From contig NZ_PVEN01000001.1 in assembly GCF_002973525.1 (NCBI RefSeq), forward strand, positions 1,240,001 to 1,304,000: a stretch of DNA of 64,000 nucleotides. Direction: 5' to 3'. This DNA comes from Paraburkholderia sp. BL21I4N1. GTDB taxonomy: Bacteria > Pseudomonadota > Gammaproteobacteria > Burkholderiales > Burkholderiaceae. Below the pieces are notes generated by a model that made no database searches, was not told the DNA's origin, and was given only the letters and a program-made list of their open reading frames with translations. Of the stretch, positions 9,074 to 18,742 are shown piece by piece. The translations under genes were made by a program, and so were the position numbers. Each line of letters begins with the position of its first letter. The stretch's first letter is position 1.

Positions 9074-9364
9074 ATGCAGATCCTATTCCCGAACGAAACT
9101 CCTGAATATTCAGGTCGCGAACTCACTTTGGCGTTCCCGGCGATGGTCGACGGCGAAAGGGTGGAATGCATGATCACCGCGGAAGCGCTGGAAGACCACT
9201 ACGGCGCGGCATCGCCGCGGCTGGAAGACATGGTCGGGGCATTCGACGCGCATCGCACCCGGATCGAAGCGGCCACGCGGCGTTTGCTGTCGGAAACGCG
9301 CGCGCAGTGCCTGGTGCTGCGAAGCGGCTATGTGCGCTTCTACGAGGCGAACTGGCGCAACTGA
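9074..9364 (+). CDS. DUF1488 family protein
   Basis: A 96-residue protein starting MQILFPNETPEYSGRELTL. The opening strand, the VECMITAEALEDHYGA segment and the terminal YVRFYEANW match DUF1488, a small uncharacterised proteobacterial family. AGGTGAACTCCC upstream supplies the ribosome site. It is monocistronic, and no membrane segment is present. Confidence 0.8.
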   Translation: MQILFPNETPEYSGRELTLAFPAMVDGERVECMITAEALEDHYGAASPRLEDMVGAFDAHRTRIEAATRRLLSETRAQCLVLRSGYVRFYEANWRN

Positions 9365-9544
9365 GGCGCTAATTCAGACGCAATGGTCTGACTGACGGAA
9401 GCGCGGACGTTGGGTGGGCAACCGCGCCTGCCGGCACCCCGCGTAATCGAGCTTGAGCACGCTTGAGCGTGCGGCTGTGCGCCGCATCGACTCATGCCGT
9501 TGCCGCATCGCGCGGCAACCGCCCCATCAGATCACGCGTCGCAC

Positions 9545-10846
9545 TTATTCGCTGCCGAGATAGAAGTATCGGAACAGGAAGATCGCGGCGATGATCCACA
9601 CCACCAGTTTTACCTTGCGGGCCTGGCCCGTCAGCAGTTTCAATCCCGCATACGAAATGAAGCCGAACGCGACGCCGTTGGCGATCGAATAGGTGAACGG
9701 CATCAGCAGTGCGGTCAGCGCGGCCGGGACGACTTCGGTGGCGTCGTCCCACGGCAGGTCGAGCATTTCGCGCAGCATCAGGCACGACACATACAGAAGC
9801 GCCGGCGCCGTCGCATAGCCGGGCACCACGCCCGCCAGCGGCGCGAAGAACAGTGCCGCGAGAAACAGCACGGCGACGGTGATCGCGGTGACGCCGGTGC
9901 GTCCACCGGCCTGCACGCCCGACGCGCTTTCGATATACGCCGTCGTCGACGACGTGCCCAGCATCGAGCCCGCCAGAATCGCCGTGCTATCGGCGAGCAG
10001 CGCGCGGTTCAGTCGATGCATCTTGCCTTCCACCAGCAGCCCCGCGCGATTGGCCACGCCCATCAGCGTGCCGGTCGCGTCGAACAGTTCGACGAGGAAG
10101 AACACGAGGATCACGTTGAGCACGCCGGTGGACAGCGCGCCGCGAATGTCGAGTTGGAACAGCGTCGGGGTGATCGACGGCGGCGCGGAGACGATGCCGT
10201 GAAACTGATTGCCGCCGAAGAAAAAGCTCAACACCGTCACGCCGACAATGCCGATCAGAATCGCGCCGCGCACCTTCAGATAGTCGAGCGTGACGATCGC
10301 GAAGAAGCCGATCACCGCGAGAATCACGTGCGGGTTATGCAGGTCGCCGAGCGTGACGAGCGTAGCCGGATTGCCGACCACCACGCCGGCCGTCTTCAGT
10401 GAAATGATCGCGAGAAAGAGGCCGATGCCGCCGGTGATCGCGATGCGGATGGAGTGAGGAATACCGTTGACGATCACCTCGCGCACCCGGAACAGCGTGA
10501 CGATCATGAACAGGCAGCCGGAAATGAACACCGCGCCGAGCGCGGCTTGCCACGTGAAGCCCATGCCCTTGACGACCGTGTACGCGAAGTACGCATTCAG
10601 GCCCATGCCGGGCGCGAGCGCGATCGGGTAATTCGCGTACAGACCCATGATCAGCGAGGCCAGCGCGGCCACGATGCAGGTCGCGACGAACACCGCGTCT
10701 TTCGGCATGCCGGCGTCGCCGAGAATCGCCGGGTTGACGAAGATGATGTAAGCCATCGTCAGAAAGGTGGTGAGGCCTGCGAGTACTTCCGTGCGCAGGT
10801 TGGTGCCGGCGGCGTCGAAGCCGAAGTAGCGGTTGATGGCGTCCAT
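9545..10846 (-). CDS. NCS2-family purine permease (AzgA-like)
   Basis: A 433-residue permease from the ATG that begins MDAINRYFGFDAAGTN. This opening, followed by RTEVLAGLTTFLTMAYIIFVNPAIL, is typical of the AzgA/GhxP-type branch that imports adenine, guanine or hypoxanthine by proton symport. The central AYFAYTVVKGMGFTWQAA and the later DATGTLMGVANRAGL segments are also family hallmarks. About 12-14 membrane helices are visible. It stands alone, so the exact purine cannot be decided. Confidence 0.9.
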   Translation of the reverse strand: MDAINRYFGFDAAGTNLRTEVLAGLTTFLTMAYIIFVNPAILGDAGMPKDAVFVATCIVAALASLIMGLYANYPIALAPGMGLNAYFAYTVVKGMGFTWQAALGAVFISGCLFMIVTLFRVREVIVNGIPHSIRIAITGGIGLFLAIISLKTAGVVVGNPATLVTLGDLHNPHVILAVIGFFAIVTLDYLKVRGAILIGIVGVTVLSFFFGGNQFHGIVSAPPSITPTLFQLDIRGALSTGVLNVILVFFLVELFDATGTLMGVANRAGLLVEGKMHRLNRALLADSTAILAGSMLGTSSTTAYIESASGVQAGGRTGVTAITVAVLFLAALFFAPLAGVVPGYATAPALLYVSCLMLREMLDLPWDDATEVVPAALTALLMPFTYSIANGVAFGFISYAGLKLLTGQARKVKLVVWIIAAIFLFRYFYLGSE

Positions 10847-11403
10847 GTGGCGGGTCTCTCGTCGTTCAGAAAGCGTTTCTTGTGGTTGAGGCGGTAAGGC
10901 GGAATATCGGGCGAGGCGGCTTGACGTCGTTTTTTGCGGGGCTTGCGCGTCGGTGCCGCGGCTGCATGGCGGCACTACGGCCGGATTGTAATCACGATTG
11001 ACGGCGGCACGGCATGTCGCGGCTTGAACTCATGCGCAAAACGCTCAAGCGGTGGACGATTCATCGGGAGACTGTGGCGTCGGCGCATCAATTGGCGCGG
11101 CGCGGTACAGCATGTCGTTGATCACGACCGGCCAGGCGCCGGCGTCGACCCGGATTGGCATTGTGCGGATTCCCACTGCGGGGTGTGTCGAAGGGGCGAG
11201 ATGATACCTTGCCAGCGAGCGACGCGGCGCGACAGGCGGATTTACGATGTCGTGGGGCGTGCGGGAGGAGGTAAGCGCGGAGGTCGGCGAGCAGACACCG
11301 GAGGTGGACGAGCGGAGACAGGAAAGACACGCCGGACCCACGGCGCCCACGACCGTTGCAGTCGCGGGTGGCCCGGCATGCCGCGTGACGGCTAAGGCGC
11401 CGC
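10847..11403. other. Intergenic region, no supported gene
   Basis: About 560 bp between two minus-strand genes. The part nearest 10847 should hold the permease promoter. A 38-codon minus-strand frame at 11045-11161 has high G/C third positions but no ribosome site or relatives that I recognise. No repeat or RNA gene is seen. Confidence 0.3.
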
Positions 11404-11664
11404 TTACTGCGTCATCGTCCCGCCGGCCGCTTGCGCGCGCCGTGCCGCGACGATGCGTCCCGCGCGCTGCGCGTTGTTCGGATAGTCGATCCAGTCGAGC
11501 GGGTCGTATCCGGCGGCGCGCCATTCGGCGAGATCGGCGCGGACCTCCGCACGCGTTTTCGGCGCCGACGGGTCATTTGAGCGACCCGAAGTCTGCGCGA
11601 ACGCGCTGCTCATACTCACGGCGGTCAACAACGCGCCGAGTCCAACCAGAGATGCAATTTTCAT
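11404..11664 (-). CDS. DUF4148 secreted protein
   Basis: An 86-residue protein. The ATG at 11664 gives a clean Sec signal peptide (MKIASLVGLGALLTAVSM, cleavage after AFA), so the longer upstream frame is rejected; the sequence GGGAGC precedes it. The mature part has the DUF4148 pattern TRAEVRADLAEWRAAGYDP. DUF4148 proteins are small exported proteins common in Burkholderiales and of unknown role. A second family member is at 48129-48437. Confidence 0.85.
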   Translation of the reverse strand: MKIASLVGLGALLTAVSMSSAFAQTSGRSNDPSAPKTRAEVRADLAEWRAAGYDPLDWIDYPNNAQRAGRIVAARRAQAAGGTMTQ

Positions 11665-11778
11665 GACGAGCTCCCAGGGAGCGGTTAGCAACAATGCCGG
11701 TATTCTAGTTTTGGCCTCTCCATCGAGTAAGGCGATTGAAGGCAATGCACCGTTTCACTTCACGGCTCAATCGGCACC

Positions 11779-12552
11779 TCACGGCCCTGACGGCTTGCTG
11801 AAGCGATCCAGCACCGCGCTCAACAGGTCGATTGGCAGCGGGAATACGATGGTCGAATTCTTGTCGGCGGCGATCGTCGTGAGGGTTTGCAGATAGCGCA
11901 GCTGCATGGCCTGCGGTTGCCGCGCCAGCGTCTGCGCCGCTTCCAGCAGATGCTGCGAGGCCTGCAATTCGCCTTCGGCGTGAATCACCTTGGCGCGCCG
12001 TTCGCGCTCGGCTTCGGCCTGACGGGCAATCGCGCGAATCATCGTTTCGTTGATGTCCACGTGCTTGATCTCGACGATCGATACTTTGATACCCCACGCG
12101 TCGGTCTGCGCGTCGAGCACTTTCTGGATGTCGGCGTTCAATTGTTCGCGATCGGCCAGCAGTTCGTCGAGTTCGTGTTTGCCGAGCACCGCGCGTAGCG
12201 TGGTCTGCGATAACTGGCTGGTCGCCTCGAAGTAACGCGCCACCTGAATCACCGCCTTCTCCGGATCGACGACGCGAAAATACACCACGGCGTTGACCTT
12301 CACCGAGACGTTGTCGCGCGTGATGACGTCCTGCGGCGGCACGTCGAAGACGACGGTGCGCAGGTCCATGCGTACCGCCTGCTGCACGATCGGGATGATA
12401 AGGACGAGGCCCGGCCCCTTGACCTTCCAGAAGCGCCCGAGCATGAACACGACGCCGCGTTCGTACTCGCGAAAAATCCGTATCGATGAAGCAATCAGCG
12501 CGGCCACCAGCAGAATCAGAATGCTGGTGAAGCCGAATGTGAAACCGATCAT
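11779..12552 (-). CDS. Slipin/stomatin-like SPFH membrane protein
   Basis: A 257-residue protein with one N-terminal membrane helix ([15 protein letters not shown]) and a complete SPFH domain ([26 protein letters not shown] start at about 25-45, then [20 protein letters not shown]). The C-terminal coiled-coil region ([20 protein letters not shown]) is the typical oligomerisation segment. Slipins form membrane scaffolds. It overlaps nfeD by 4 bp (ATGA) and has an AAGGAG ribosome site, so the two are translationally coupled. This matches the frequent NfeD-stomatin pairing, in which the NfeD protease cleaves the stomatin partner. Confidence 0.92.
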   Translation of the reverse strand: MIGFTFGFTSILILLVAALIASSIRIFREYERGVVFMLGRFWKVKGPGLVLIIPIVQQAVRMDLRTVVFDVPPQDVITRDNVSVKVNAVVYFRVVDPEKAVIQVARYFEATSQLSQTTLRAVLGKHELDELLADREQLNADIQKVLDAQTDAWGIKVSIVEIKHVDINETMIRAIARQAEAERERRAKVIHAEGELQASQHLLEAAQTLARQPQAMQLRYLQTLTTIAADKNSTIVFPLPIDLLSAVLDRFSKPSGP

Positions 12553-14234
12553 GAGCGTTCTCCTTGTTGTCGCCCTTCCGCCGGCACCACGGTGAGCGTC
12601 AGGCCGTGCCGCGCGGTGACCCGCACGAAGTGGCCCGCCGCAACCGGGGCTGCGCTGGACACCCGCCAGCGTTCGCCATGCACCTGCGCCCAGCCGGCGA
12701 GCGGGGCGTGGGCGGTCGTGGTTTCGGGGAGCGGCGCGGTGGGGTTGGTCGGGGGTCTTTCCGGCGCGTATGCAGCGGGTTTTTCCGGCAGCAGCCCACC
12801 GTCGAGTACCACACCGATACTGCCGATCAACGCTTCCGCTCCCGTTACCACCGGCCGTCGCCTTGCACGCAAGGCAAGCCGCGACACGCCGAGCACGAAC
12901 AGCACGCTGAATACGACGACGGCGGCTATCATCGGCAGCGGAATGCCGTAGCCGGGCACGTCGGTATCGATCAGCATCAACGCGCCGATCACGAACGCCA
13001 CCACGCCGCCGAAACCGAGCGAGCCGAAGGTCGGCAGGAACGCCTCGCCGATCAGAAACGCGATGCCGAGAAAGATCAGACCGAGGCCGACGTAGTTGAC
13101 CGGCAGCATTTGCATCGCGAACAGGCCCATCAGCAGACTGATCGCGCCGACCACGCCTGGTAGCACGAAGCCCGGATTGGCGAATTCGAAAAACAGGCCG
13201 TACATGCCGATCATCAGCAGGACGAGCGCCACGTTGGGATCGGTGATGACGGCGAGGAAGCGGCTGCGCCAGTCGGCTTCGAGCGTGACGATCGGGGCGC
13301 GGGCGGTGTCGAGCGTGACGTCGCCGCCGCGGGTGGTGACCTTGCGGCCGTCGAGCTGGCGCAGCAGGTCGGGGAGGTCGCGCGCGTTCAGATCGACCAC
13401 GTGTTGTGCGAGCGCTTCGGCGGCCGACAGGCTGACGGCTTCGCGTACCGCGCGCTCGGCCCAGTCGGCGTTGCGCCCGCGCATTTGCGCGAGGCCGCGG
13501 ATGTAAGCGGCGGCGTCATGGACCTGCTTACGGAGTTCGGTCGATTGGGTGTCGAGGGGAAGGGCGTTGGCGTTGACGGGAGCAGACGCGCCTGACGGGG
13601 CGCTGGCAGCCGCTGAACCGGTATTCGTTGAACCCGCACCCGCACCCGCACCCGCACCCGCACCGTTACCCGCACCGTTACCCGGCAACCCCGGCATTCC
13701 ACCGCCCGCAGGCGGCTCCGCACCGCCCATCCCCATTTGAATCGGTGTCGCCGCGCCGAGGTTGGTGCCCGGCGCCATCGCCGCGATATGGCTCGCATAG
13801 ACGATATACGTACCGGCACTGGCGGCCCGCGCCCCGCTTGGCGCGATGAACGTGGCTACCGGGACCGGCGACGCCAGAATCGCCTTGATGATCTGCCGCA
13901 TCGACGTGTCGAGACCGCCGGGGGTATCGAGTTGCAGCACGGCGAGTTGCGCGCGCTGTTCGGCGGCGCGTTGCAGGCTGCGTACGATGAAGTCCGCACT
14001 CGCCGGATCGATCGCGCCATCCACCGGAATCACCACCACGCTGCCAGGCGCCGCCGTGCTTGTCACCGCCGCATCGGCCCGCAGCGGCGCCAGCGTTTCG
14101 CACGATGCGAAACCAAGGGCCAAAAGCACGCCGAGCGCGGTCATGCCGCGCATCAACCGGCTCACGACAGCGCCGCGGATAAGCGGCATGTGCGAGCCGG
14201 ACTGCCGGAACGGGAGACGCGGATACGTGCTCAT
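12549..14234 (-). CDS. NfeD-type membrane serine protease
   Basis: About 561 residues from the ATG giving MSTYPRLPF; a later Met ([15 protein letters not shown]) is nearer the signal peptide. The ClpP-like protease domain carries [15 protein letters not shown] and the nucleophile motif [13 protein letters not shown] low-complexity Ala/Gly/Asn linker follows, then further protease sequence, four or more membrane helices ([25 protein letters not shown]) and a C-terminal NfeD OB-fold ([18 protein letters not shown]). It is the long NfeD1b class and is coupled to the slipin gene, its likely substrate. Confidence 0.88.
   Translation of the reverse strand: MSTYPRLPFRQSGSHMPLIRGAVVSRLMRGMTALGVLLALGFASCETLAPLRADAAVTSTAAPGSVVVIPVDGAIDPASADFIVRSLQRAAEQRAQLAVLQLDTPGGLDTSMRQIIKAILASPVPVATFIAPSGARAASAGTYIVYASHIAAMAPGTNLGAATPIQMGMGGAEPPAGGGMPGLPGNGAGNGAGAGAGAGAGSTNTGSAAASAPSGASAPVNANALPLDTQSTELRKQVHDAAAYIRGLAQMRGRNADWAERAVREAVSLSAAEALAQHVVDLNARDLPDLLRQLDGRKVTTRGGDVTLDTARAPIVTLEADWRSRFLAVITDPNVALVLLMIGMYGLFFEFANPGFVLPGVVGAISLLMGLFAMQMLPVNYVGLGLIFLGIAFLIGEAFLPTFGSLGFGGVVAFVIGALMLIDTDVPGYGIPLPMIAAVVVFSVLFVLGVSRLALRARRRPVVTGAEALIGSIGVVLDGGLLPEKPAAYAPERPPTNPTAPLPETTTAHAPLAGWAQVHGERWRVSSAAPVAAGHFVRVTARHGLTLTVVPAEGRQQGERS
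13632..13685. repeat. Hexanucleotide tandem repeat inside nfeD
   Basis: Nine 6-bp units: five perfect ACCCGC copies (13632-13661), then alternating ACCGTT and ACCCGC/ACCCGG. On the coding strand they encode Ala-Gly and Asn-Gly dipeptides of the linker. Because the unit is 6 bp, length changes keep the frame and would only alter linker length. Confidence 0.85.
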
Positions 14235-14317
14235 CGCTGACGGCTGCCGCGCCGCGACGACAGGATGCGAGCGGCGCGGGCCGAACCCTCTGGTAAGGCA
14301 GGCCTGCTCTTTACAGC

Positions 14318-15406
14318 TTAGTCCGATTCCGCGCGCCGCGTGAAATCGCCGCGCGCCGCGCCTGGTGTCCTGGTCGCCGGAGCGGCCACACCAGCCCCGC
14401 CCACACCCGGCCGATAATCCGTCGGCCGCATTCCCGTCCACTTCCGAAACGCCCGGTGAAACGCGCTCGGCTCGGCAAATCCCACCGACGCGGCAATATC
14501 GGCGATCGTGCGGTCCGTATCCTGCAACTCGCCGATGGCGATGTCGCGCCGCAGGTCGTCCTTGATCGACTGATACGTATAGCCTTCCTGCTTCAGATGC
14601 CGCCGCATGGTCGCCTCGGCGACGTTCAATCGCTCGGCCATCCGGTCCGCGGCAGGCCAGCCGGACATCGGCAGCGCGCGCAGCATCTTGCGCACGCGCA
14701 CCGCGAGCGAACCCGCATTGCGGTACTTGACGATAAAACTGCCGGGCGCGTCGCGCAGGAAGGGCTTAACCGACTTGGTGGTTTGAATGACAGGCAGTTC
14801 GAGAAACGCGGGTGACAGATCGACATAAGACTCGGCCTGATCGAAGTGCATCTCGTCGCAGAAAATCAACCGATATTCGCGCGCGGCGGGCGGCTCGGCG
14901 CAGCGAAAACGCGCCTCGAACAATGGAATGCGCCGCCCCACCAGCCAGCACAGCAGCCCATAAACGAGGATGAACCACGTCGCATAGGCAAACATGGCCG
15001 GTGGCTTGGCGCCCTCGCGCTCAACGAAACGCAGCCTCACGCGCTGCGCATCGGTTTCGATGCGCGCGCCGAGATCGTCCAGCACCAGCCGCATGAAACC
15101 GACCGCCCGCGCGAGCGCCTGCGCGCCGTTGCGCGCGGTCAGCGCGGTCTGCGTCATCGCGATGAAGCTGCCGCTTTTCATGCGATGCGAATCCTGGCCG
15201 AAAAACTCATCGTCCAGTGCACGCGCGATGCCGGCCCACAGCGCACCGTATTGCGCCGCCGACACGCGGCTCTTCGGCGAAGCCAGCAGCGCCGCCGCGA
15301 TGCCGGTCGCTTCGGCCAGCGGCAGCGCGTCGAAGCCGCTCGCGCGCGCCAGCGCCAGGGTTTCCCCGACCATGCTGACGGAAATCGTGCCCTTGTCGTT
15401 TTTCAT
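14318..15406 (-). CDS. AraC-family regulator of the valine operon
   Basis: A 362-residue regulator that begins MKNDKGTISVSMVGETLALA. The N-terminal arabinose-binding-like domain (about 20-200) precedes a C-terminal AraC double HTH (about 255-350: RMAERLNVAEATMRRHLKQEG, then TIADIAASVGFAEPSAFHRAF and KWTGMRPTDYR). It is divergent from the acyl-CoA dehydrogenase gene, the same layout as MmsR beside mmsAB in pseudomonads, so it is probably the activator of this valine operon. The N-terminal domain type differs from short MmsR proteins, so the inducer is uncertain. Confidence 0.85.
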   Translation of the reverse strand: MKNDKGTISVSMVGETLALARASGFDALPLAEATGIAAALLASPKSRVSAAQYGALWAGIARALDDEFFGQDSHRMKSGSFIAMTQTALTARNGAQALARAVGFMRLVLDDLGARIETDAQRVRLRFVEREGAKPPAMFAYATWFILVYGLLCWLVGRRIPLFEARFRCAEPPAAREYRLIFCDEMHFDQAESYVDLSPAFLELPVIQTTKSVKPFLRDAPGSFIVKYRNAGSLAVRVRKMLRALPMSGWPAADRMAERLNVAEATMRRHLKQEGYTYQSIKDDLRRDIAIGELQDTDRTIADIAASVGFAEPSAFHRAFRKWTGMRPTDYRPGVGGAGVAAPATRTPGAARGDFTRRAESD

Positions 15407-15650
15407 CTGAGTCTGCTCAAGCTGGCAAAAGCGCTCAACATTTTCCTTGTGACGACGCGTCAAGCCCTTGAACTTGCGGGTGGAATCGGGCTTGCATAGT
15501 ATCAGTATGGCAAATGCGCTCAGCGAGAATGATCGGGCTGAGCATCGAACCTGTCCAGCGGCTTGCCTACACTTATCTTCCATGAGATCGCGGCCGGCTC
15601 AGGGGACAGGCTTCCACCGCGATCAGACGGACCAGACAGGATCGAGCGCC

Positions 15651-16784
15651 ATGGACAGCTTCTACACCGAAGACCAACGAATGATCCGCGACGCCGCGCG
15701 TGATTTCGCCACAGAACAACTCGCGCCGCACGCGGCGCAATGGGACCGCGAAGCGCAATTGCCCGCGGAGATCGTCACGCAGATGGGCGAGCTCGGCTTG
15801 CTCGGCATGATCGTGCCGGCGGAATGGGGCGGCTCGTACACCGACTACGTGGCCTACGCGCTCGCAATCGAAGAGATCGCGGCCGGCTGCGCCTCGTGCG
15901 CCACGCTGATGAGCGTGCATAACTCGGTCGGTTGCGGACCGATTCTCAAGTTCGGCACCCAGGCGCAGAAAGACCGCTATCTGCAAGACCTCGCGGCCGG
16001 CCGCACGATCGGCGCGTTCTGCCTGACCGAGCCGCAGGCGGGTTCCGAGGCGAACAATCTGCGCACCCGCGCCGTGTTGCAGGACGGCAAGTGGATCCTC
16101 AACGGCAGCAAGCAGTTCGTGACCAACGGCTCGCGCGCCGATATCGCGATCGTATTCGCTGTCACCGATCCCGAGCTCGGCAAACGTGGCTTGTCGGCCT
16201 TTATCGTGCCGACCGATACGCCGGGCTTCAACGTCGGCAAGCCGGAGCACAAGCTCGGTATTCGCGCGTCCGACACCTGCCCGATCTCGCTCGACGAGTG
16301 CGCGGTGCCGGAAGAAAACCTGCTCGGCGAGCCGGGCGAGGGCTTGCGCATCGCGCTGTCGAATCTGGAAGGCGGGCGGATCGGCATTGCCGCACAGGCG
16401 GTCGGCATTGCGCGGGCCGCGTTCGACGCCGCGCGTCTTTACGCAAGCGAACGCATGCAGTTCGGTAAGGCGATCAAGGATCACCAGGCCATCGCGTCCA
16501 TGCTCGCCGACATGACCACACAATTGAACGCCGCGCGGCTGCTGGTGCATCACGCGGCGCGTTTGCGCACGGAAGGGTTGCCGTGTTTGTCGGAGGCGTC
16601 GCAGGCAAAACTGTTCGCGTCGGAAGCGGCCGAGCAGATCTGTTCGAAGGCGATCCAGATTCACGGCGGCTACGGTTACCTGGAAGACTATGCCGTGGAG
16701 CGTCACTATCGCGATGCCCGCATCACGCAGATTTACGAAGGAACCAGCGAAGTGCAGCGTATGGTGATCGCGCGCAATGTTTAA
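15651..16784 (+). CDS. Acyl-CoA dehydrogenase, probably isobutyryl-CoA
   Basis: A 377-residue flavoenzyme starting [19 protein letters not shown]. Family marks are [18 protein letters not shown], the adenine-contact region [19 protein letters not shown] and the C-terminal [16 protein letters not shown], which carries the catalytic-base Glu of short-chain enzymes. It opens an operon with mmsA, mmsB and 3-hydroxyisobutyryl-CoA hydrolase. Context therefore points to oxidation of isobutyryl-CoA to methacrylyl-CoA in valine breakdown. A 2-methylbutyryl- or short-chain acyl-CoA dehydrogenase role is the alternative. Confidence 0.9.
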   Translation: MDSFYTEDQRMIRDAARDFATEQLAPHAAQWDREAQLPAEIVTQMGELGLLGMIVPAEWGGSYTDYVAYALAIEEIAAGCASCATLMSVHNSVGCGPILKFGTQAQKDRYLQDLAAGRTIGAFCLTEPQAGSEANNLRTRAVLQDGKWILNGSKQFVTNGSRADIAIVFAVTDPELGKRGLSAFIVPTDTPGFNVGKPEHKLGIRASDTCPISLDECAVPEENLLGEPGEGLRIALSNLEGGRIGIAAQAVGIARAAFDAARLYASERMQFGKAIKDHQAIASMLADMTTQLNAARLLVHHAARLRTEGLPCLSEASQAKLFASEAAEQICSKAIQIHGGYGYLEDYAVERHYRDARITQIYEGTSEVQRMVIARNV

Positions 16785-16988
16785 ACGCGAAGCAGGCGGC
16801 GTTTGAGCGCAAAATAGTTTGACCGCGAAGCCGATGCGCGAGGCAGTCGGCGCGTGGGTGCAAAGCGGCAAAAAAACAAAGCAATAAAGCAGCAACGCAG
16901 CAAAGCCAAAAAAATGGAGCGCATAGCGCGCCACCAATGCGACCCGAGTCGGCGCCCACGCCAACCCGGGTCGACACAGGAGACGACG

Positions 16989-18683
16989 ATGACGGCAGCG
17001 AAAGGTTTCTTCGACGCGCGCGACTTCCTACTGCGCCATCGAACCGACTACGACCGGGCATACCGCGAATTCAAGTGGCCGGCGTTGGGCGAGTTCAACT
17101 GGGCGCTGGACTACTTCGACGTGATCGCGCGCGACAATCACAACCCGGCGCTGTGGATCGTCGACGACCCGAGCGGCGACGGCCTGCGCCTGTCGTACGC
17201 GCAGATGTCGGAGCGCTCGTCGCGCATGGCGAACTACCTGCGTGGTGTTGGCGTGGGACGCGGCGACCGTCTGCTGCTGATGTTGCCGAACCGCGTCGAA
17301 CTCTGGGACGTGATGCTCGCCGCCATGAAGCTCGGCGCGATCGTGCTGCCCGCCACCACGCAGCTATCCGCCGACGACGTGCGCGACCGCGTGCAGATCG
17401 GCGGCGCAAAATTCGTGGTGGTCGACAGCGCGGAATTGAGCAAATTCGACGCGCTCGACACGCCGCTCACGCGCATCTCGGTCGGCGCACCGCGCGACGG
17501 CTGGCGCGATCTTGCCGCGGCCTACGAGGCGTCGCCGCACTTCACCCCGCAGGGCGTGACGCTCGCCACCGATCCGCTGCTGCTGTACTTCACGTCGGGC
17601 ACGACCTCGAAGCCGAAGCTGGTCGAACATACGCATCAAAGCTATCCGGTTGGGCATCTGTCGACCATGTACTGGATCGGTCTGCAACCGAACGACATCC
17701 ATTGGAACATCAGTTCGCCGGGTTGGGCCAAGCACGCGTGGAGCTGCTTCTTCGCGCCGTGGAATGCGCAGGCCTGCGTGTTCGTGTTCAACTTCCCGCG
17801 CTTCGTGCCGAAAGACACGCTCAACGTGCTGGTGCGGTTCAACGTCACCACGCTGTGCGCGCCGCCCACCGTCTGGCGCATGCTGGTGCAGGAGCATCTG
17901 ACCGACTATCCGGTCAAGCTGCGCGAGATCGTCGGCGCGGGCGAGCCGTTGAATCCCGAGATCATCGAACGCGTGAAGCACGCGTGGGGCATCACGATAC
18001 GCGACGGTTTCGGCCAGACCGAAACGACCTGCCAGATCGGCAACTCGCCGGGACAACCGGTGGTCGCCGGATCGATGGGACGTCCGTTGCCCGGCTACAG
18101 GATCGAACTGATCGACGCCGACGATCAACCCGTCGGCGAAGGCGAAATCGCGCTGCCGCTCAACGGCGCGCGTCCGCTGGGCCTGATGACGGGTTACGCC
18201 AATAACGCCGACGCCACCGCGCAAGCCATGCGCAACGGCTTCTACCGGACTTCGGATGTCGCATTGCGCCGCGACGATGGCTACTACGTCTATGTCGGCC
18301 GTGTCGACGACGTTTTCAAATCGTCCGACTACCGCCTGAGCCCATTCGAGTTGGAAAGCGTGCTGATCGAACACGAGGCGATCGGCGAGGCGGCGGTAGT
18401 GCCCAGCGCCGACGCCCTTCGTCTCTCGGTGCCCAAAGCGTTCGTTACCGTGCGTCAGGGTTACGAAGCCGGCCCGGAACTCGCGCGCGCCGTGTTCGCG
18501 TTTTCGCGCGAAAAGCTCGCTCCGTACAAACGGATTCGCCGTCTGCAATTCAGCGATCTGCCGAAAACCATCTCCGGCAAGATTCGCCGCGTCGAGTTGC
18601 GACGCCGCGAAATGGAGCGCGAAGCCGAACCCGCGCGCCTGCCGGACGAGTACTGGGAAGAGGATTTCCCGGACCTGCGTTGA
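16989..18683 (+). CDS. AMP-forming acyl-CoA synthetase
   Basis: A 564-residue ANL-superfamily ligase. The start MTAAKGFFDARDFLLRHR is chosen over upstream in-frame codons because family homology begins here. It shows the P-loop-like LLYFTSGTTSKPKLVEHTH, the GFGQTETTCQIG motif, the hinge YVGRVDDVFKSSDYRLSP and the terminal catalytic-Lys region KTISGKIRRVELR. The overall layout resembles medium-chain or benzoate-type ligases. In the valine operon it may activate isobutyrate or another branched acid made outside the ketoacid dehydrogenase route. Its substrate is inferred from context only. Confidence 0.88.
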   Translation: MTAAKGFFDARDFLLRHRTDYDRAYREFKWPALGEFNWALDYFDVIARDNHNPALWIVDDPSGDGLRLSYAQMSERSSRMANYLRGVGVGRGDRLLLMLPNRVELWDVMLAAMKLGAIVLPATTQLSADDVRDRVQIGGAKFVVVDSAELSKFDALDTPLTRISVGAPRDGWRDLAAAYEASPHFTPQGVTLATDPLLLYFTSGTTSKPKLVEHTHQSYPVGHLSTMYWIGLQPNDIHWNISSPGWAKHAWSCFFAPWNAQACVFVFNFPRFVPKDTLNVLVRFNVTTLCAPPTVWRMLVQEHLTDYPVKLREIVGAGEPLNPEIIERVKHAWGITIRDGFGQTETTCQIGNSPGQPVVAGSMGRPLPGYRIELIDADDQPVGEGEIALPLNGARPLGLMTGYANNADATAQAMRNGFYRTSDVALRRDDGYYVYVGRVDDVFKSSDYRLSPFELESVLIEHEAIGEAAVVPSADALRLSVPKAFVTVRQGYEAGPELARAVFAFSREKLAPYKRIRRLQFSDLPKTISGKIRRVELRRREMEREAEPARLPDEYWEEDFPDLR

Positions 18684-18742
18684 TTCTTTTCGTTCCCAGT
18701 TACTGCCCGGCCGCCGCGCGGCCACTGCACAGGAGTTCCAGC

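Noticed and set aside
11045..11161. Possible 38-residue minus-strand peptide (MPIRVDAGAWPVVIND start)
   Set aside because: Codon bias is acceptable, but there is no ribosome site or known relative, so it is not called.
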